A DNA stretch of 33,088 bases from an uncultured Spirochaetales bacterium (GCA_934247875.1 CAKQJZ010000013.1:1-33088); one strand, 5' to 3'; shown: positions 24,591-33,000, numbered from the stretch's first letter. Made by a program: numbers and translations. The notes: generated by a model from the letters alone, not told the origin.

Positions 24591-24627
24591 TAGCCAAAGC
24601 AGCCCTAATGTAGGACTGCCATGGCTA
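24591..24627 (-). promoter_or_regulatory. Intercistronic hairpin after the large binding-protein gene
   Basis: TAGCCA at 24591-24596 pairs with TGGCTA at 24622-24627, and inside it AGCCCTA pairs with TAGGACT with one wobble pair. No U-tract follows directly. It lies in the 63-bp gap between the binding-protein stop and the lyase start, the same kind of place as the hairpin at 7318-7341. It likely tunes relative mRNA levels. Confidence 0.6.
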
Positions 24628-24638
24628 AAGTATTTGAT

Positions 24639-26189
24639 TTATTTTGCTTCGTAAGCTTCGTAAGCTTTCTGATAGATAGCAATCGCATCTTCAAGACCGA
24701 ATGCTCTAAGCTGTGCCTGATACTCAGCGAAAGACTTCTCATTAAGCTCGAGTGCACCTGTGATGAACTTAGTCTCCATCTCTTCAGCAAAAGTATTGAC
24801 TTTGTTGATGATTGAAGCAACTTCTGCACTATCTTCAGTTGCGATAGTTACTGGTGGAAGGATGTACTTACCATAATCAGTCTGAGCCCACATCTTTAAT
24901 GCAGCAACTTGTTCAGGTGTATCATAGTACTGCTCGATATATCTTGGGTCCTGAATCATAGCACCATTAACAGAACATCTCATGTACTTAGACATAACAT
25001 CATCCTTGTTCTGGTTAACAAAATCTGTGTATGTTGGGTATCCATCTACCATTGTATATGTAACGCCTTCAATACCAAAGTTAGCAAGCAAATGGCCTTC
25101 TTCACCATATGCATAGTCAAGGAGTCTTGCAGCAGCCTCAACATTCTTACAGCTTGTTGTGATAGCAGCAGCTGAAGATGCAGTTGTGTCAAATACTGTG
25201 TTCATCTTAGCAAACTTAGAGTTTGTGCCAGCCTTTGTAGAAAGAGGCTTTGCTGATGTGATTTCAGCATTCTCCATAGATGTAACAGCAGTAGCAATCA
25301 AAGAACCTGGGTTGTAACCGATAGCAATCTTGCCTGAGAGGAACATAGAGTTCATGCTCTTCTTGTTAACTGACATAAAATCATTGTCAAGCAATCCCTC
25401 TGAGTAAATCTTGTGCAAGAATGAGAGATAGTCATAACGATTCTGTTCTAGATATCCATGGTGTACTTTGCCATCTTCAACATACCAAGAATCCCAAGAA
25501 TCAAATGCAGGAGCAAAGACTCTGTTGATATGGTCAGGTCTTACAGACATTGGAATCTCAACTAGACCAGAATTCTTGATAGCAACGAGTACTTTATAAA
25601 GCTCGTCAGCTGTCTCAGGAGTCTTGTCAAAACCAAGCTTTCTTAAGATATCCATTCTGTATACGATACCTTCAGAGAAAAGGAGGCTATTGTCGTTGTA
25701 GTCATAACCACGGAAGAATGGGAAACAGTAGTATGTGCCATCATCTGTTGAACATTCTTTTGCGATTTCTGGATGCTCATTGAGATACTTTGTGATGTTT
25801 GGGCAATACTTTTCGAAAATATCATTAAGAGGAATGATGAATCCATCATCGATAGCAGCCTGAGGACCACCTACATAAGATGCCCACTTGTACTCAACGA
25901 TATCAGGAAGATCGCTGGAAACCTGAAGAATAGAGAACTGCTCACCAAGGATCTTATTTTCAGAAGATACATTCTGGAATGAGATCTGAGTATTAGTTCT
26001 CTTCATGACTTCCTGCCAATACGGAAGCTCTGAAAAGTCGTTGACGTTCTTGATCTTAGAGCTCATTGGTGCCCAGTAAGTAAGCTTTGCTGGAGCAGAA
26101 GAACTAGTTGTTGTCTCTTTGCCACCCTGTGCAAATACAGGAAGTACAATCATCATGAAAGCCAATACAATGAGTAGTGCTTTTTTCAT
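24639..26189 (-). CDS. Large extracellular solute-binding protein, LplA type
   Basis: A 516-residue secreted binding protein of the group that pairs with LplB/LplC permeases and binds oligosaccharides. The signal peptide is MKKALLIVLAFMMIVLPVFA, with probable cleavage before QGGKE, followed by a Ser/Thr-rich linker. The mature start has KLTYWAPM, and the length is typical of this subgroup (about 500-560 residues). The permeases are in the same operon but five and six genes upstream of this one, at 29336-31178. AAAGGAG precedes ATG 26189. The ligand is not assignable, but the operon's lyase suggests a uronic-acid oligosaccharide. Confidence 0.92.
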   Translation of the reverse strand: MKKALLIVLAFMMIVLPVFAQGGKETTTSSSAPAKLTYWAPMSSKIKNVNDFSELPYWQEVMKRTNTQISFQNVSSENKILGEQFSILQVSSDLPDIVEYKWASYVGGPQAAIDDGFIIPLNDIFEKYCPNITKYLNEHPEIAKECSTDDGTYYCFPFFRGYDYNDNSLLFSEGIVYRMDILRKLGFDKTPETADELYKVLVAIKNSGLVEIPMSVRPDHINRVFAPAFDSWDSWYVEDGKVHHGYLEQNRYDYLSFLHKIYSEGLLDNDFMSVNKKSMNSMFLSGKIAIGYNPGSLIATAVTSMENAEITSAKPLSTKAGTNSKFAKMNTVFDTTASSAAAITTSCKNVEAAARLLDYAYGEEGHLLANFGIEGVTYTMVDGYPTYTDFVNQNKDDVMSKYMRCSVNGAMIQDPRYIEQYYDTPEQVAALKMWAQTDYGKYILPPVTIATEDSAEVASIINKVNTFAEEMETKFITGALELNEKSFAEYQAQLRAFGLEDAIAIYQKAYEAYEAK

Positions 26190-26218
26190 AATTTTTCTCC
26201 TTTCGTTTATATAACTAA

Positions 26219-27346
26219 TTAAAGTTCAATCTTTATAGACCAGGATGAATAAGCATCAAAAAGCGCTTTCCCCAATCCTGGAATAGTGTAGTAATAACTG
26301 TCTTTGTCGTCTTTCTTTCTGACAGCAGATAAAGACATATCCTCTACACCCATCGCCTCTGCAAGCAGCACAGCATGAGTGTGCTCTCGAGCAGTCTTCA
26401 GCGTGCATATTGGAGTTCTTTTCTCCTTGACACAGCGTACTGATTCCCAAAGCTTTTCAAGTCTTTCACCTTTATCAATAGCTTTGTAATCGATGATAGT
26501 CCCATTATTCAGATGGCCAACAAAGTTCCCGCCATCCTCCTCGATGTAACCATTTTCAAATTCATAGACGCTAAGCGGCCCTACTTTTGCTTCATCAACA
26601 GCATGAGATGCATAATAGTAAAGCTCTACACCGTCTTCAGTCTTGAACTTCAGGATAGCAGTGTCACAGTTCGTGATAGTTGGACGAACTCTGATAAGGG
26701 ATCCTTCAACGCTTTCGCTCTTTGCGCTCTCATCCATGCTCTTACCAAGCAGAAAGACCATATTCTGATATTGGTGTGCACATGCATTTGAAAATGGAGA
26801 GTCATAGACTTTCTCTCCATGGCAATAAAGCGCACCTGCCCAATTGGATCTTGAGTAATAGATATCATCTCGCCTCATCAAGCGGATAGTCTTAAAGCGC
26901 AGTGCTTTACCATAGATGCCTGATAGGATATCTTCTTTGATCTTTATTATGTCGTGCGCAAAGCAGAGCTGATAACCAACTGCAACAAAGAGGCCAGTCT
27001 CCTTGCTCTTTTTCTCCATCTCATCAATCTGAGCTTCTTCAAAGCAAACAGGCTTTTCAGTAAGCACATTGCTGCCATTATCAAGCGCAAGCATGATATA
27101 TGGATAATGAGTATGAATCGGGGATGAGATAATCGTCAGATCAGCACTCTCCTTTTCAAAGAACTCCTCAGGAGAGCTATAAATAGGGATTCCTCTCTTC
27201 TGCACTTCTTCATATAGAGGGCTTTTACTTGCAAATGGGTCAGCGATAGCTACAAGAGAAGAGCCAAGAACATCGCGTGAGAGATACTCTTTGACATAAT
27301 TCTCACCATAGCCACCCATACCGCAAAGCAGAACTCTAAGAGCCAT
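26219..27346 (-). CDS. Divergent Gfo/Idh/MocA-family protein (operon 2)
   Basis: A 375-residue protein with a Rossmann start, VLLCGMGGYGENY, and EKP in LTEKPVCFEE. The position of the usual active-site HxxD reads FSNACAHQYQNMVFLLG, so the final Asp is replaced by Gln. The dinucleotide fold is clear, but classical chemistry at the second half-site may be altered. It may be an unusual dehydrogenase or a non-oxidative member. Its ATG 27346 nearly touches the TGA of the PreA-like gene. It is followed by the binding-protein gene. Confidence 0.82.
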   Translation of the reverse strand: MALRVLLCGMGGYGENYVKEYLSRDVLGSSLVAIADPFASKSPLYEEVQKRGIPIYSSPEEFFEKESADLTIISSPIHTHYPYIMLALDNGSNVLTEKPVCFEEAQIDEMEKKSKETGLFVAVGYQLCFAHDIIKIKEDILSGIYGKALRFKTIRLMRRDDIYYSRSNWAGALYCHGEKVYDSPFSNACAHQYQNMVFLLGKSMDESAKSESVEGSLIRVRPTITNCDTAILKFKTEDGVELYYYASHAVDEAKVGPLSVYEFENGYIEEDGGNFVGHLNNGTIIDYKAIDKGERLEKLWESVRCVKEKRTPICTLKTAREHTHAVLLAEAMGVEDMSLSAVRKKDDKDSYYYTIPGLGKALFDAYSSWSIKIEL

Positions 27347-27347
27347 A

Positions 27348-28577
27348 TCAGCACTCCTTGAAAGCAGACTTCAAAATGCCTGCAGCATCTACTTCAAGTG
27401 CTTTAGTTGGGCATACTTGGAAGCAATAGCCACAGCCAATGCAGTTCTCTGTCTTTTGCGCTTTCCTTCCATCAAGCTTGATGCCTTTGTACCAGCAAAC
27501 ATCTTCACATCTGCCACATCCGATACACTTATCCTGGTCAACAAGTCTCAGTCTATATGCTTCTCCAAGCTTGTTCTGTCTCTCTTTTGCAAACCCTTCA
27601 TCCATGTTGAAGAGCTTCAATGCTTCGCCTTTGAGCTCCTTTACAGAAGAATAACCATTCTTATCCATCCAATCTGAACACTGTCTCATAACACGTTCGC
27701 ATTGCTTTATACCGCCAGAGCATGCAAGAGCTCCTAGCTGTACCATGTCAGAGCCTGCCATGATATAACGTAGTGCCTGGTCATAAGAGAACACACCGCC
27801 ACCTGCGTACATAGGGATTGTTATTCCCCTGCTTCTTGCATCTGCAACTTCAAAGCATACTAAAGGGTTAGCTTGAGTGCCACCATAGCCTGCACCTGGA
27901 CGAGTCGCTGTAGTCTGCCAATCAAGGTCAAAGTAGAATGCTTTCCATCTTGCAGTTGGGCCAACAGCATCAGCACCTGCTGCGATTGCGCGGCGAATTG
28001 ATGTAAGACAATCGATGTCTTCTATCGCAAGCTTTACCATTACAGGAACGCCTGGCACAGTTTCTTTGATCATCTTTGTGCATGTCTCAATGAGCTGATA
28101 GTAGTTGAATTGTCTATCAGAAGCAGTTGCAACACCAGGTGTGTTGAAATGCAGCTCAATAGCATCAGCACCAGCATTCACTACTTCACGTGCTTCTGTT
28201 TTCCATCTATTTTTCCAATCTGGATATTTTTCAATGTCATGGTAATGCCCAACAGAGGCCCAGAGCTTAGTCTCTGGATACATATCGCGTCTTGCTTTTT
28301 TAACCTCTTCACAGTACTCATCAAGAGAACTGATCTTATCTGGGCATTGATGTCCAACTGCATGTGAATGAAAAGCTGGCTGACCTTTGATAACTGCATC
28401 AAAACTCGGGTAGAAAAACCCGCCACCACCCATTCCGTGGCCAAAGTTGCGCATTGTTATAGCGCCAGGTCTGCAAGCAGAACTCTTGATAACATTATCA
28501 GCGCCTCTAGTAGCTGGACTAGATGCGATGACAAATGGATTAATCATGTCAAAACAATCAATATGCATGTTAGCCAT
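27348..28577 (-). CDS. PreA-like flavin/4Fe-4S oxidoreductase, possibly without the catalytic Cys
   Basis: A 409-residue protein with an N-terminal dihydroorotate/dihydropyrimidine-dehydrogenase-type FMN barrel and a C-terminal double ferredoxin module. The barrel starts MINPFVIASSPATRG and has YAGGGVFSYDQALRYIMAGSD near the phosphate site. The module has CIGCGRCEDVC and CIGCGYCFQVC (about 355-390), for two 4Fe-4S clusters. Where PreA-type enzymes have a SCPH-like catalytic Cys, this protein reads ELHFNTPGV. That suggests a different substrate or direction. No NADH/FAD partner gene is nearby, so electrons may pass through ferredoxin. Its place between an isomerase and a Gfo/Idh enzyme argues against a plain pyrimidine role. 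Confidence 0.82.
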   Translation of the reverse strand: MANMHIDCFDMINPFVIASSPATRGADNVIKSSACRPGAITMRNFGHGMGGGGFFYPSFDAVIKGQPAFHSHAVGHQCPDKISSLDEYCEEVKKARRDMYPETKLWASVGHYHDIEKYPDWKNRWKTEAREVVNAGADAIELHFNTPGVATASDRQFNYYQLIETCTKMIKETVPGVPVMVKLAIEDIDCLTSIRRAIAAGADAVGPTARWKAFYFDLDWQTTATRPGAGYGGTQANPLVCFEVADARSRGITIPMYAGGGVFSYDQALRYIMAGSDMVQLGALACSGGIKQCERVMRQCSDWMDKNGYSSVKELKGEALKLFNMDEGFAKERQNKLGEAYRLRLVDQDKCIGCGRCEDVCWYKGIKLDGRKAQKTENCIGCGYCFQVCPTKALEVDAAGILKSAFKEC

Positions 28578-28593
28578 ATATAAATTCCTTCTT

Positions 28594-29331
28594 TTATAGC
28601 AGCTTTAAAAGCGTTGCTGCATCTTTGTTGAATTGCTCTACAGAATCGCCTAAGACAAACTCCAATAGCGCATAATACTTTTTCTCTTTTGGAAGTACTG
28701 AAAAATACTTCTGCCAATGCATCACACCTTCTTCTAAAGGCCTCCGCCCACTCTCATCCCAGTAGTAAACATGAAGATAAGATAAATAAGTCATTATCAT
28801 AACTAGCCCATCTACCCTTTCTTCAAACGACAGTGCTTGAGTTGGTTGCCAAAGAGTATGGAGGCTTAAGCTTGATACAGCATCAAGGGTTTCCTTTCCT
28901 GAGAGGTTTTCATCTGTCAGTGTGTTCTTGTGCCACTCAAGATTCAATGTGATGCCATAGCTTTCAGCCACTTCAACAGCCTCTTTCAGCTCTTCTATCA
29001 ACGCATTCCTTTCATCCTTCGTAAGCTCAGAAGAAGGCTTATTACCCGCCCAGATGCGCACTTGATCAGTGCCCATTGCTTTTGCTGTCTCTAAGCTCTC
29101 CTTGATATCCATTTCTTGGCCAAGGCGATAATATGAGCCGTATCCAGCAATCTCCAACCCTGATGCGCGTGTTTTGTCTGCGACTCTTTTAGCTTCTTCT
29201 AAATCATCTTTGACAATGTGATGGTTCTCGCTCCATTCAATCGCTTTCAAGCCTGCGTTCTTTGCGATAGCAATCACTTCGTCTGGTGTTTTAGTTTTAA
29301 ATGTTGCACTTACTACTCCTGGTATGAGCAT
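28594..29331 (-). CDS. Sugar phosphate isomerase/epimerase-type TIM barrel (AP_endonuc_2 fold), second copy
   Basis: A 245-residue TIM-barrel protein of the xylose-isomerase-like superfamily. Recognisable parts are GLKAIEWSENHHI at the second strand, GYGSYYRLGQ, MGTDQVRIWAG and ITLNLEWHKNTLTD, with the last Glu/His pair a likely metal site. It is only distantly similar to the enzyme at 21823. GGGGTGA precedes ATG 29331, a few bases past the permease stop. It sits between the permease genes and the PreA-like gene, so an early step on the imported sugar is plausible. Confidence 0.85.
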   Translation of the reverse strand: MLIPGVVSATFKTKTPDEVIAIAKNAGLKAIEWSENHHIVKDDLEEAKRVADKTRASGLEIAGYGSYYRLGQEMDIKESLETAKAMGTDQVRIWAGNKPSSELTKDERNALIEELKEAVEVAESYGITLNLEWHKNTLTDENLSGKETLDAVSSLSLHTLWQPTQALSFEERVDGLVMIMTYLSYLHVYYWDESGRRPLEEGVMHWQKYFSVLPKEKKYYALLEFVLGDSVEQFNKDAATLLKLL

Positions 29332-29335
29332 TCAA

Positions 29336-30214
29336 TCACCCCTTTACTGCACCAACCATAACACCCTTGACAAAATACTTTTGCAAGAATGGATATATCA
29401 AGAGGATTGGCAGTGTTGCAACTACAATAGTTGCGTATTTGACAGAATCAGAGGAGAGAGCGAGAGCTGCCATAGAACCTGAAGACATTGCAGAAGTCTC
29501 ATCTTGAACTAAGATAGTACGAAGGATGAGCTGCAATGGATACATGCTCTTCTTTCTGAGGTAAATCATAGCTGGGAACCATGAGTTCCAATGTGAAACA
29601 GCATAATAGAGTGTGATAACTGCAATTGATGCTTTAGAAACTGGTACCATGATTTTAGAAAGGATAGTCACATGTCCAGCTCCATCGATCATTGCTGATT
29701 CTGGAAGCGACTCAGGCACTGATGCCATAGCTGTTCTAAGTACTACCAGGTTAAATGTATTGACAGCGCCAGGGAGAATCAAAGCCCAACGAGAGCCAAC
29801 AAGATGAAGTTTATCGACAATCAAATATGTTGGAATAGTTCCGCCTTGGAAGTACATTGTAAATACAATCATTACTGTAAAGAATTTAATCAGCATAGGT
29901 CCTTTTCTAGAAAGAACATACGCAGCGATAATTGTTAATATCAGATTGAGTGAAGTTCCAACTATAACAACAAATAATGTGTTCATATAACCAGTAAGGA
30001 TACTCTTATCTTGAAGTACCATCTGATAGCTATATAGTGATGGCTTTATTGGATGCCAATAGATTCCTGAGTGCTTCATTACTTCAAAAGGATCTGAGAA
30101 GGAAGCAAAAACGATGCTCATCAAAGGAATGATGACTGCAAGTGATAAAAGAAGTGTTATGATAACGACAAAAGCGTGGAAAACCTGTTCACCTACTGTA
30201 TATTTGATTTTCAT
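29336..30214 (-). CDS. ABC transporter permease, LplC type
   Basis: A 292-residue inner-membrane permease with about six spans, the first at about residues 11-34. The EAA loop reads ESAMIDGAGHVTILSKIMVP. The C-terminus ends KGVMVGAVKG, the hallmark ending of LplC/YtcP-type permeases. AGGAGGAG precedes ATG 30214. It partners the permease at 30231 and the binding protein at 24639; the ATPase must come from elsewhere. Confidence 0.93.
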   Translation of the reverse strand: MKIKYTVGEQVFHAFVVIITLLLSLAVIIPLMSIVFASFSDPFEVMKHSGIYWHPIKPSLYSYQMVLQDKSILTGYMNTLFVVIVGTSLNLILTIIAAYVLSRKGPMLIKFFTVMIVFTMYFQGGTIPTYLIVDKLHLVGSRWALILPGAVNTFNLVVLRTAMASVPESLPESAMIDGAGHVTILSKIMVPVSKASIAVITLYYAVSHWNSWFPAMIYLRKKSMYPLQLILRTILVQDETSAMSSGSMAALALSSDSVKYATIVVATLPILLIYPFLQKYFVKGVMVGAVKG

Positions 30215-30230
30215 TTCTTATCTCCTCCTA

Positions 30231-31178
30231 TTACCAAAGGCTTGAACCCGTGAGCTTGTTCGAAATCTTATTAGTTGTCCAAACAAGGATGAAGCTGACT
30301 ATTGAGTTGAACATGCCAACTGCTGCAGCGTATGAATAGTTGAGGTTCAAAAGACCTTCACGATAAACATATGAGTTGATTACATCTGCAACCTCATATG
30401 TCATTGGGTTATACATCAAGATGATTTTCTCATAACCAACGTTGAACATCTTTCCAACTTGCAGGATGAGCATAATGATGATTGTAGGAAGTAGGCATGG
30501 AAGTGTAATTGACCAAAGCTGTCTGAGTTTTCCAGCACCATCGATACGCGCTGCCTCATAAAGCTGCGAATCTATAGACAATAGCGCAGCAAGGTAAACT
30601 ATAGAGTTCCATCCTATGTTCTGCCAGATACCTGAGATGATGTAGAGAGGCAGGAAATACTTTGGCTCATTGAGCATAGTAACTGGCTTGAACCCAAATA
30701 GAGCAAGGAATTGAGTGATTGCACCGTTTCGTCCTGTAAGGTCCATAACGATAGATGTAACAACTACGATAGATACGAAATGAGGTATATATGTGATAGT
30801 CTGTACTATTTTTGAATACTTTCTCGATCTCAGTTCACTTATGAAAATAGCAAGAAGAATTGGACAAGGAAAACTGAAGATCAAATTGGTTACTGAGATA
30901 TTGATTGTGTTAGATAGAATTCTCTTGAAATAGTAATCCTTGATGAAATTCTTGAAATGAGTAAGACCAACAAAAGGAGAATTGAAGAAACCAAGTCTTG
31001 GCTTATAGTTCTCAAAGGCAATGATAAGGCCAAACATAGATCCATACTGGAATACGATGTAATAAACTAAAACTGGGATAAATAAGAAATACAGTGTCTT
31101 ATATTTTGACCAGTCTTTCTTGATTTTAAAGCTTAAAGAAACGTCTTCTGAAACATTTCCTTTTTGATTCTTTTTCAT
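30231..31178 (-). CDS. ABC transporter permease, LplB type (operon 2, first gene)
   Basis: A 315-residue permease with a charged N-terminal tail, then a first span near 29-50 (TLYFLFIPVLVYYIVFQYG). The motif FGLIIAFENYKP is typical of the LplB group, and the EAA loop reads EAARIDGAGKL with the following ITLPCLLPT. A strong ribosome site, AAAGGTGG, lies 7 bp before ATG 31178. It heads the twelve-gene operon, and the symmetric promoter at 31229-31262 is its likely start. Confidence 0.93.
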   Translation of the reverse strand: MKKNQKGNVSEDVSLSFKIKKDWSKYKTLYFLFIPVLVYYIVFQYGSMFGLIIAFENYKPRLGFFNSPFVGLTHFKNFIKDYYFKRILSNTINISVTNLIFSFPCPILLAIFISELRSRKYSKIVQTITYIPHFVSIVVVTSIVMDLTGRNGAITQFLALFGFKPVTMLNEPKYFLPLYIISGIWQNIGWNSIVYLAALLSIDSQLYEAARIDGAGKLRQLWSITLPCLLPTIIIMLILQVGKMFNVGYEKIILMYNPMTYEVADVINSYVYREGLLNLNYSYAAAVGMFNSIVSFILVWTTNKISNKLTGSSLW

Positions 31179-31228
31179 GTGTGAACCACCTTTTGTGAGA
31201 ACAGTATGTAGTAGAATTCTGAATCCTT

Positions 31229-31262
31229 AAATTGACAAAAATAGAACTTTTTATGTCAATTT
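31229..31262. promoter_or_regulatory. Symmetric divergent promoter/operator between operon 2 and the GH43 gene
   Basis: AAATTGACA at 31229-31237 and TGTCAATTT at 31254-31262 are a perfect 9-bp inverted repeat. Because of the symmetry, each strand reads TTGACA, a 17-bp spacer, then GTCAAT. TTGACA is a consensus -35; GTCAAT matches TATAAT at the last three positions only. The site may be a two-way promoter, an operator, or both. Transcription would start near 31224 (-) and 31267 (+). Confidence 0.55.
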
Positions 31263-31419
31263 TTTACAAACAAAAGTTATTTATTCTTCGTTAAAATCAG
31301 AATATTTATTTAAAATATATGAAATTAATCTAAGACGCCATCTTCATGCTACTAATAAAAAAATTTGGCAGAAAAACTTAACGGTGTTTTGTTTAGATAA
31401 CTCGTGCAATAATCAGATC

Positions 31420-32901
31420 ATGTACAAAAATCCAGTTATCCCAGGCTTCGCGCCAGACCCATCAATAGTCTATTGGAACGGCTTTTATTACCTTGTGAAC
31501 TCAACATTCGAGTACTTTCCAGGCATCACGCTTTATAAAAGCAGTGATTTAGTAAATTGGGAGTATAAAGGTGCTGTATTGACTAGGACCAGCCAGCTCA
31601 ATCTTGATAAAGCGCAAAGCAGTTCAGGGCTTTATGCAGCGACTATCCGCGTAAATCAAAATGGTCGTTTTTATATGGTGACTACCAATAAATACACCCA
31701 TGAAAACTTCATCTGCCACACAGATGATATTGATGGAGAATGGTCAGAGATAAGCTTTATCTCAAAAGATGGAATAGACCCATCTCTGCTTTTTTTACCA
31801 GATGGCAGCTGTTTTTATACTTCCAACGGTAGCGTAGATGGAGTTAAATGCATCAAAGGTGCTTTTATCGATCCAGATAGCGGAAAGCTTTTAGAAGATT
31901 TTCATCTGCTCACTACAGGACTTAATGGCCACGCAACAGAAGGTCCTCACATCTATTTCATAAATGGGTGGTATTATCTGATGTTTGCAGAAGGCGGCAC
32001 AGGCTATGGGCATTATGAAGCTATTATGAGATCAGAAGATATCCATGGACCATATGATAAGAATCCAAATAATCCAATACTTAGCCATGTTCCAAGAAAA
32101 GGTCATAGGATACAGGCAACAGGCCATGCTGATCTTATTAATACTCCTCAAGGTGATTGGTATGCTGTCTTTTTAGCTATCAGGGTTAAGCCCCGCCCTC
32201 TTCTACACCATATTGGGCGCGAGACATTCCTTTCAAAAGTAACCTGGAACGATGAATGGCCTGTTGTCGGAGATAATGGTTATGTAGAACTTGAATATGC
32301 AGATGGACCTGAACAAATAACATCAAAAGATTATTCTGTCTCATTTGATAAAGACATTTCTTCATACCCTTATCTGAAAGTAAGAGTGCCTAAAGATGAG
32401 TGCTACATCTTAGATAAAGATAAGAAGACTCTTACTTTAATTGGAGAAGAACCAATCAATACATTCTTAGGCCATCCAACACTTTTAGCTTTCAGGCAGA
32501 AAGGATTTCATGAGAAGATGGAAGTTACACTAGACACTTCAACACTCAAAGGTACTGCTGGCATTGCATCGTGGCTTAGCAGTGACTATCACTACCGCTT
32601 AGAAAGCAAAAAGGATGATGTTAATCTAAATATCTCATTAATACGCCATCTTCATGATTTTGAAGCTGTAACAGAGCAACTTACGCTTCCGCTTTCCACT
32701 ACTCTGCGCCTTACCATCACCTCAGATGAAGATTTCTACTACTTTTATGCAGATAGCCAATTAGTAGGCAAGGCTAGCGTTTATGGACTAGCAAACGAAA
32801 GCACTATGTACAACACATTCACAGGTGCTCTCTTTGCTATCTATGCTGAAAATGGCAAAGCAACATTCATAGATGAGATACATATGGAAAGCATAGAATA
32901 A
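31420..32901 (+). CDS. Glycoside hydrolase family 43 enzyme (beta-xylosidase/arabinofuranosidase type)
   Basis: A 493-residue protein with a five-bladed propeller and a C-terminal GH43 beta-sandwich domain. The three catalytic carboxylates are visible: D13 in GFAPDPS (base), the Asp in DGIDPSLLF (pKa modulator), and the Glu in ATEGPH (acid). The GHADLI stretch and HHIGRETFLSKVTW link are typical of XynB-like members. No signal peptide is seen, so it acts in the cytoplasm on imported oligosaccharides, releasing xylose or arabinose. I chose ATG 31420, directly before YKNPVIPGF; the frame also opens at a GTG at 31384, and neither has a clear ribosome site. It is transcribed away from operon 2 and probably shares its control. 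Confidence 0.92.
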   Translation: MYKNPVIPGFAPDPSIVYWNGFYYLVNSTFEYFPGITLYKSSDLVNWEYKGAVLTRTSQLNLDKAQSSSGLYAATIRVNQNGRFYMVTTNKYTHENFICHTDDIDGEWSEISFISKDGIDPSLLFLPDGSCFYTSNGSVDGVKCIKGAFIDPDSGKLLEDFHLLTTGLNGHATEGPHIYFINGWYYLMFAEGGTGYGHYEAIMRSEDIHGPYDKNPNNPILSHVPRKGHRIQATGHADLINTPQGDWYAVFLAIRVKPRPLLHHIGRETFLSKVTWNDEWPVVGDNGYVELEYADGPEQITSKDYSVSFDKDISSYPYLKVRVPKDECYILDKDKKTLTLIGEEPINTFLGHPTLLAFRQKGFHEKMEVTLDTSTLKGTAGIASWLSSDYHYRLESKKDDVNLNISLIRHLHDFEAVTEQLTLPLSTTLRLTITSDEDFYYFYADSQLVGKASVYGLANESTMYNTFTGALFAIYAENGKATFIDEIHMESIE

Positions 32902-32938
32902 TTATTCTAAACAAAAAGATTCCAAATTCATTGAACTA

Positions 32939-33000
32939 AAGACCACCTCAAGCATATCACTTAGGTGGTCTTAATGCTGGCAACAATATCGCCAGCATTA
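32939..33000 (+). terminator. Two abutting hairpins after the GH43 gene
   Basis: Hairpin 1 pairs AAGACCACCT at 32939-32948 with AGGTGGTCTT at 32963-32972 (10 bp, 14-nt loop). Hairpin 2 pairs TAATGCTGGC at 32972-32981 with GCCAGCATTA at 32991-33000 (10 bp, 9-nt loop). The two share position 32972. Only a short TTATTATA follows, so a strong U-tract is lacking. They probably end the GH43 transcript, possibly in both directions. Nothing else is recognisable from 33001 to the window end. Confidence 0.6.

Noticed and set aside
31334..32657. Shared 14-bp string ACGCCATCTTCATG upstream of and inside the GH43 gene
   Set aside because: The second copy is ordinary coding sequence (RHLHD) and two short matches over 1.3 kb are likely chance.
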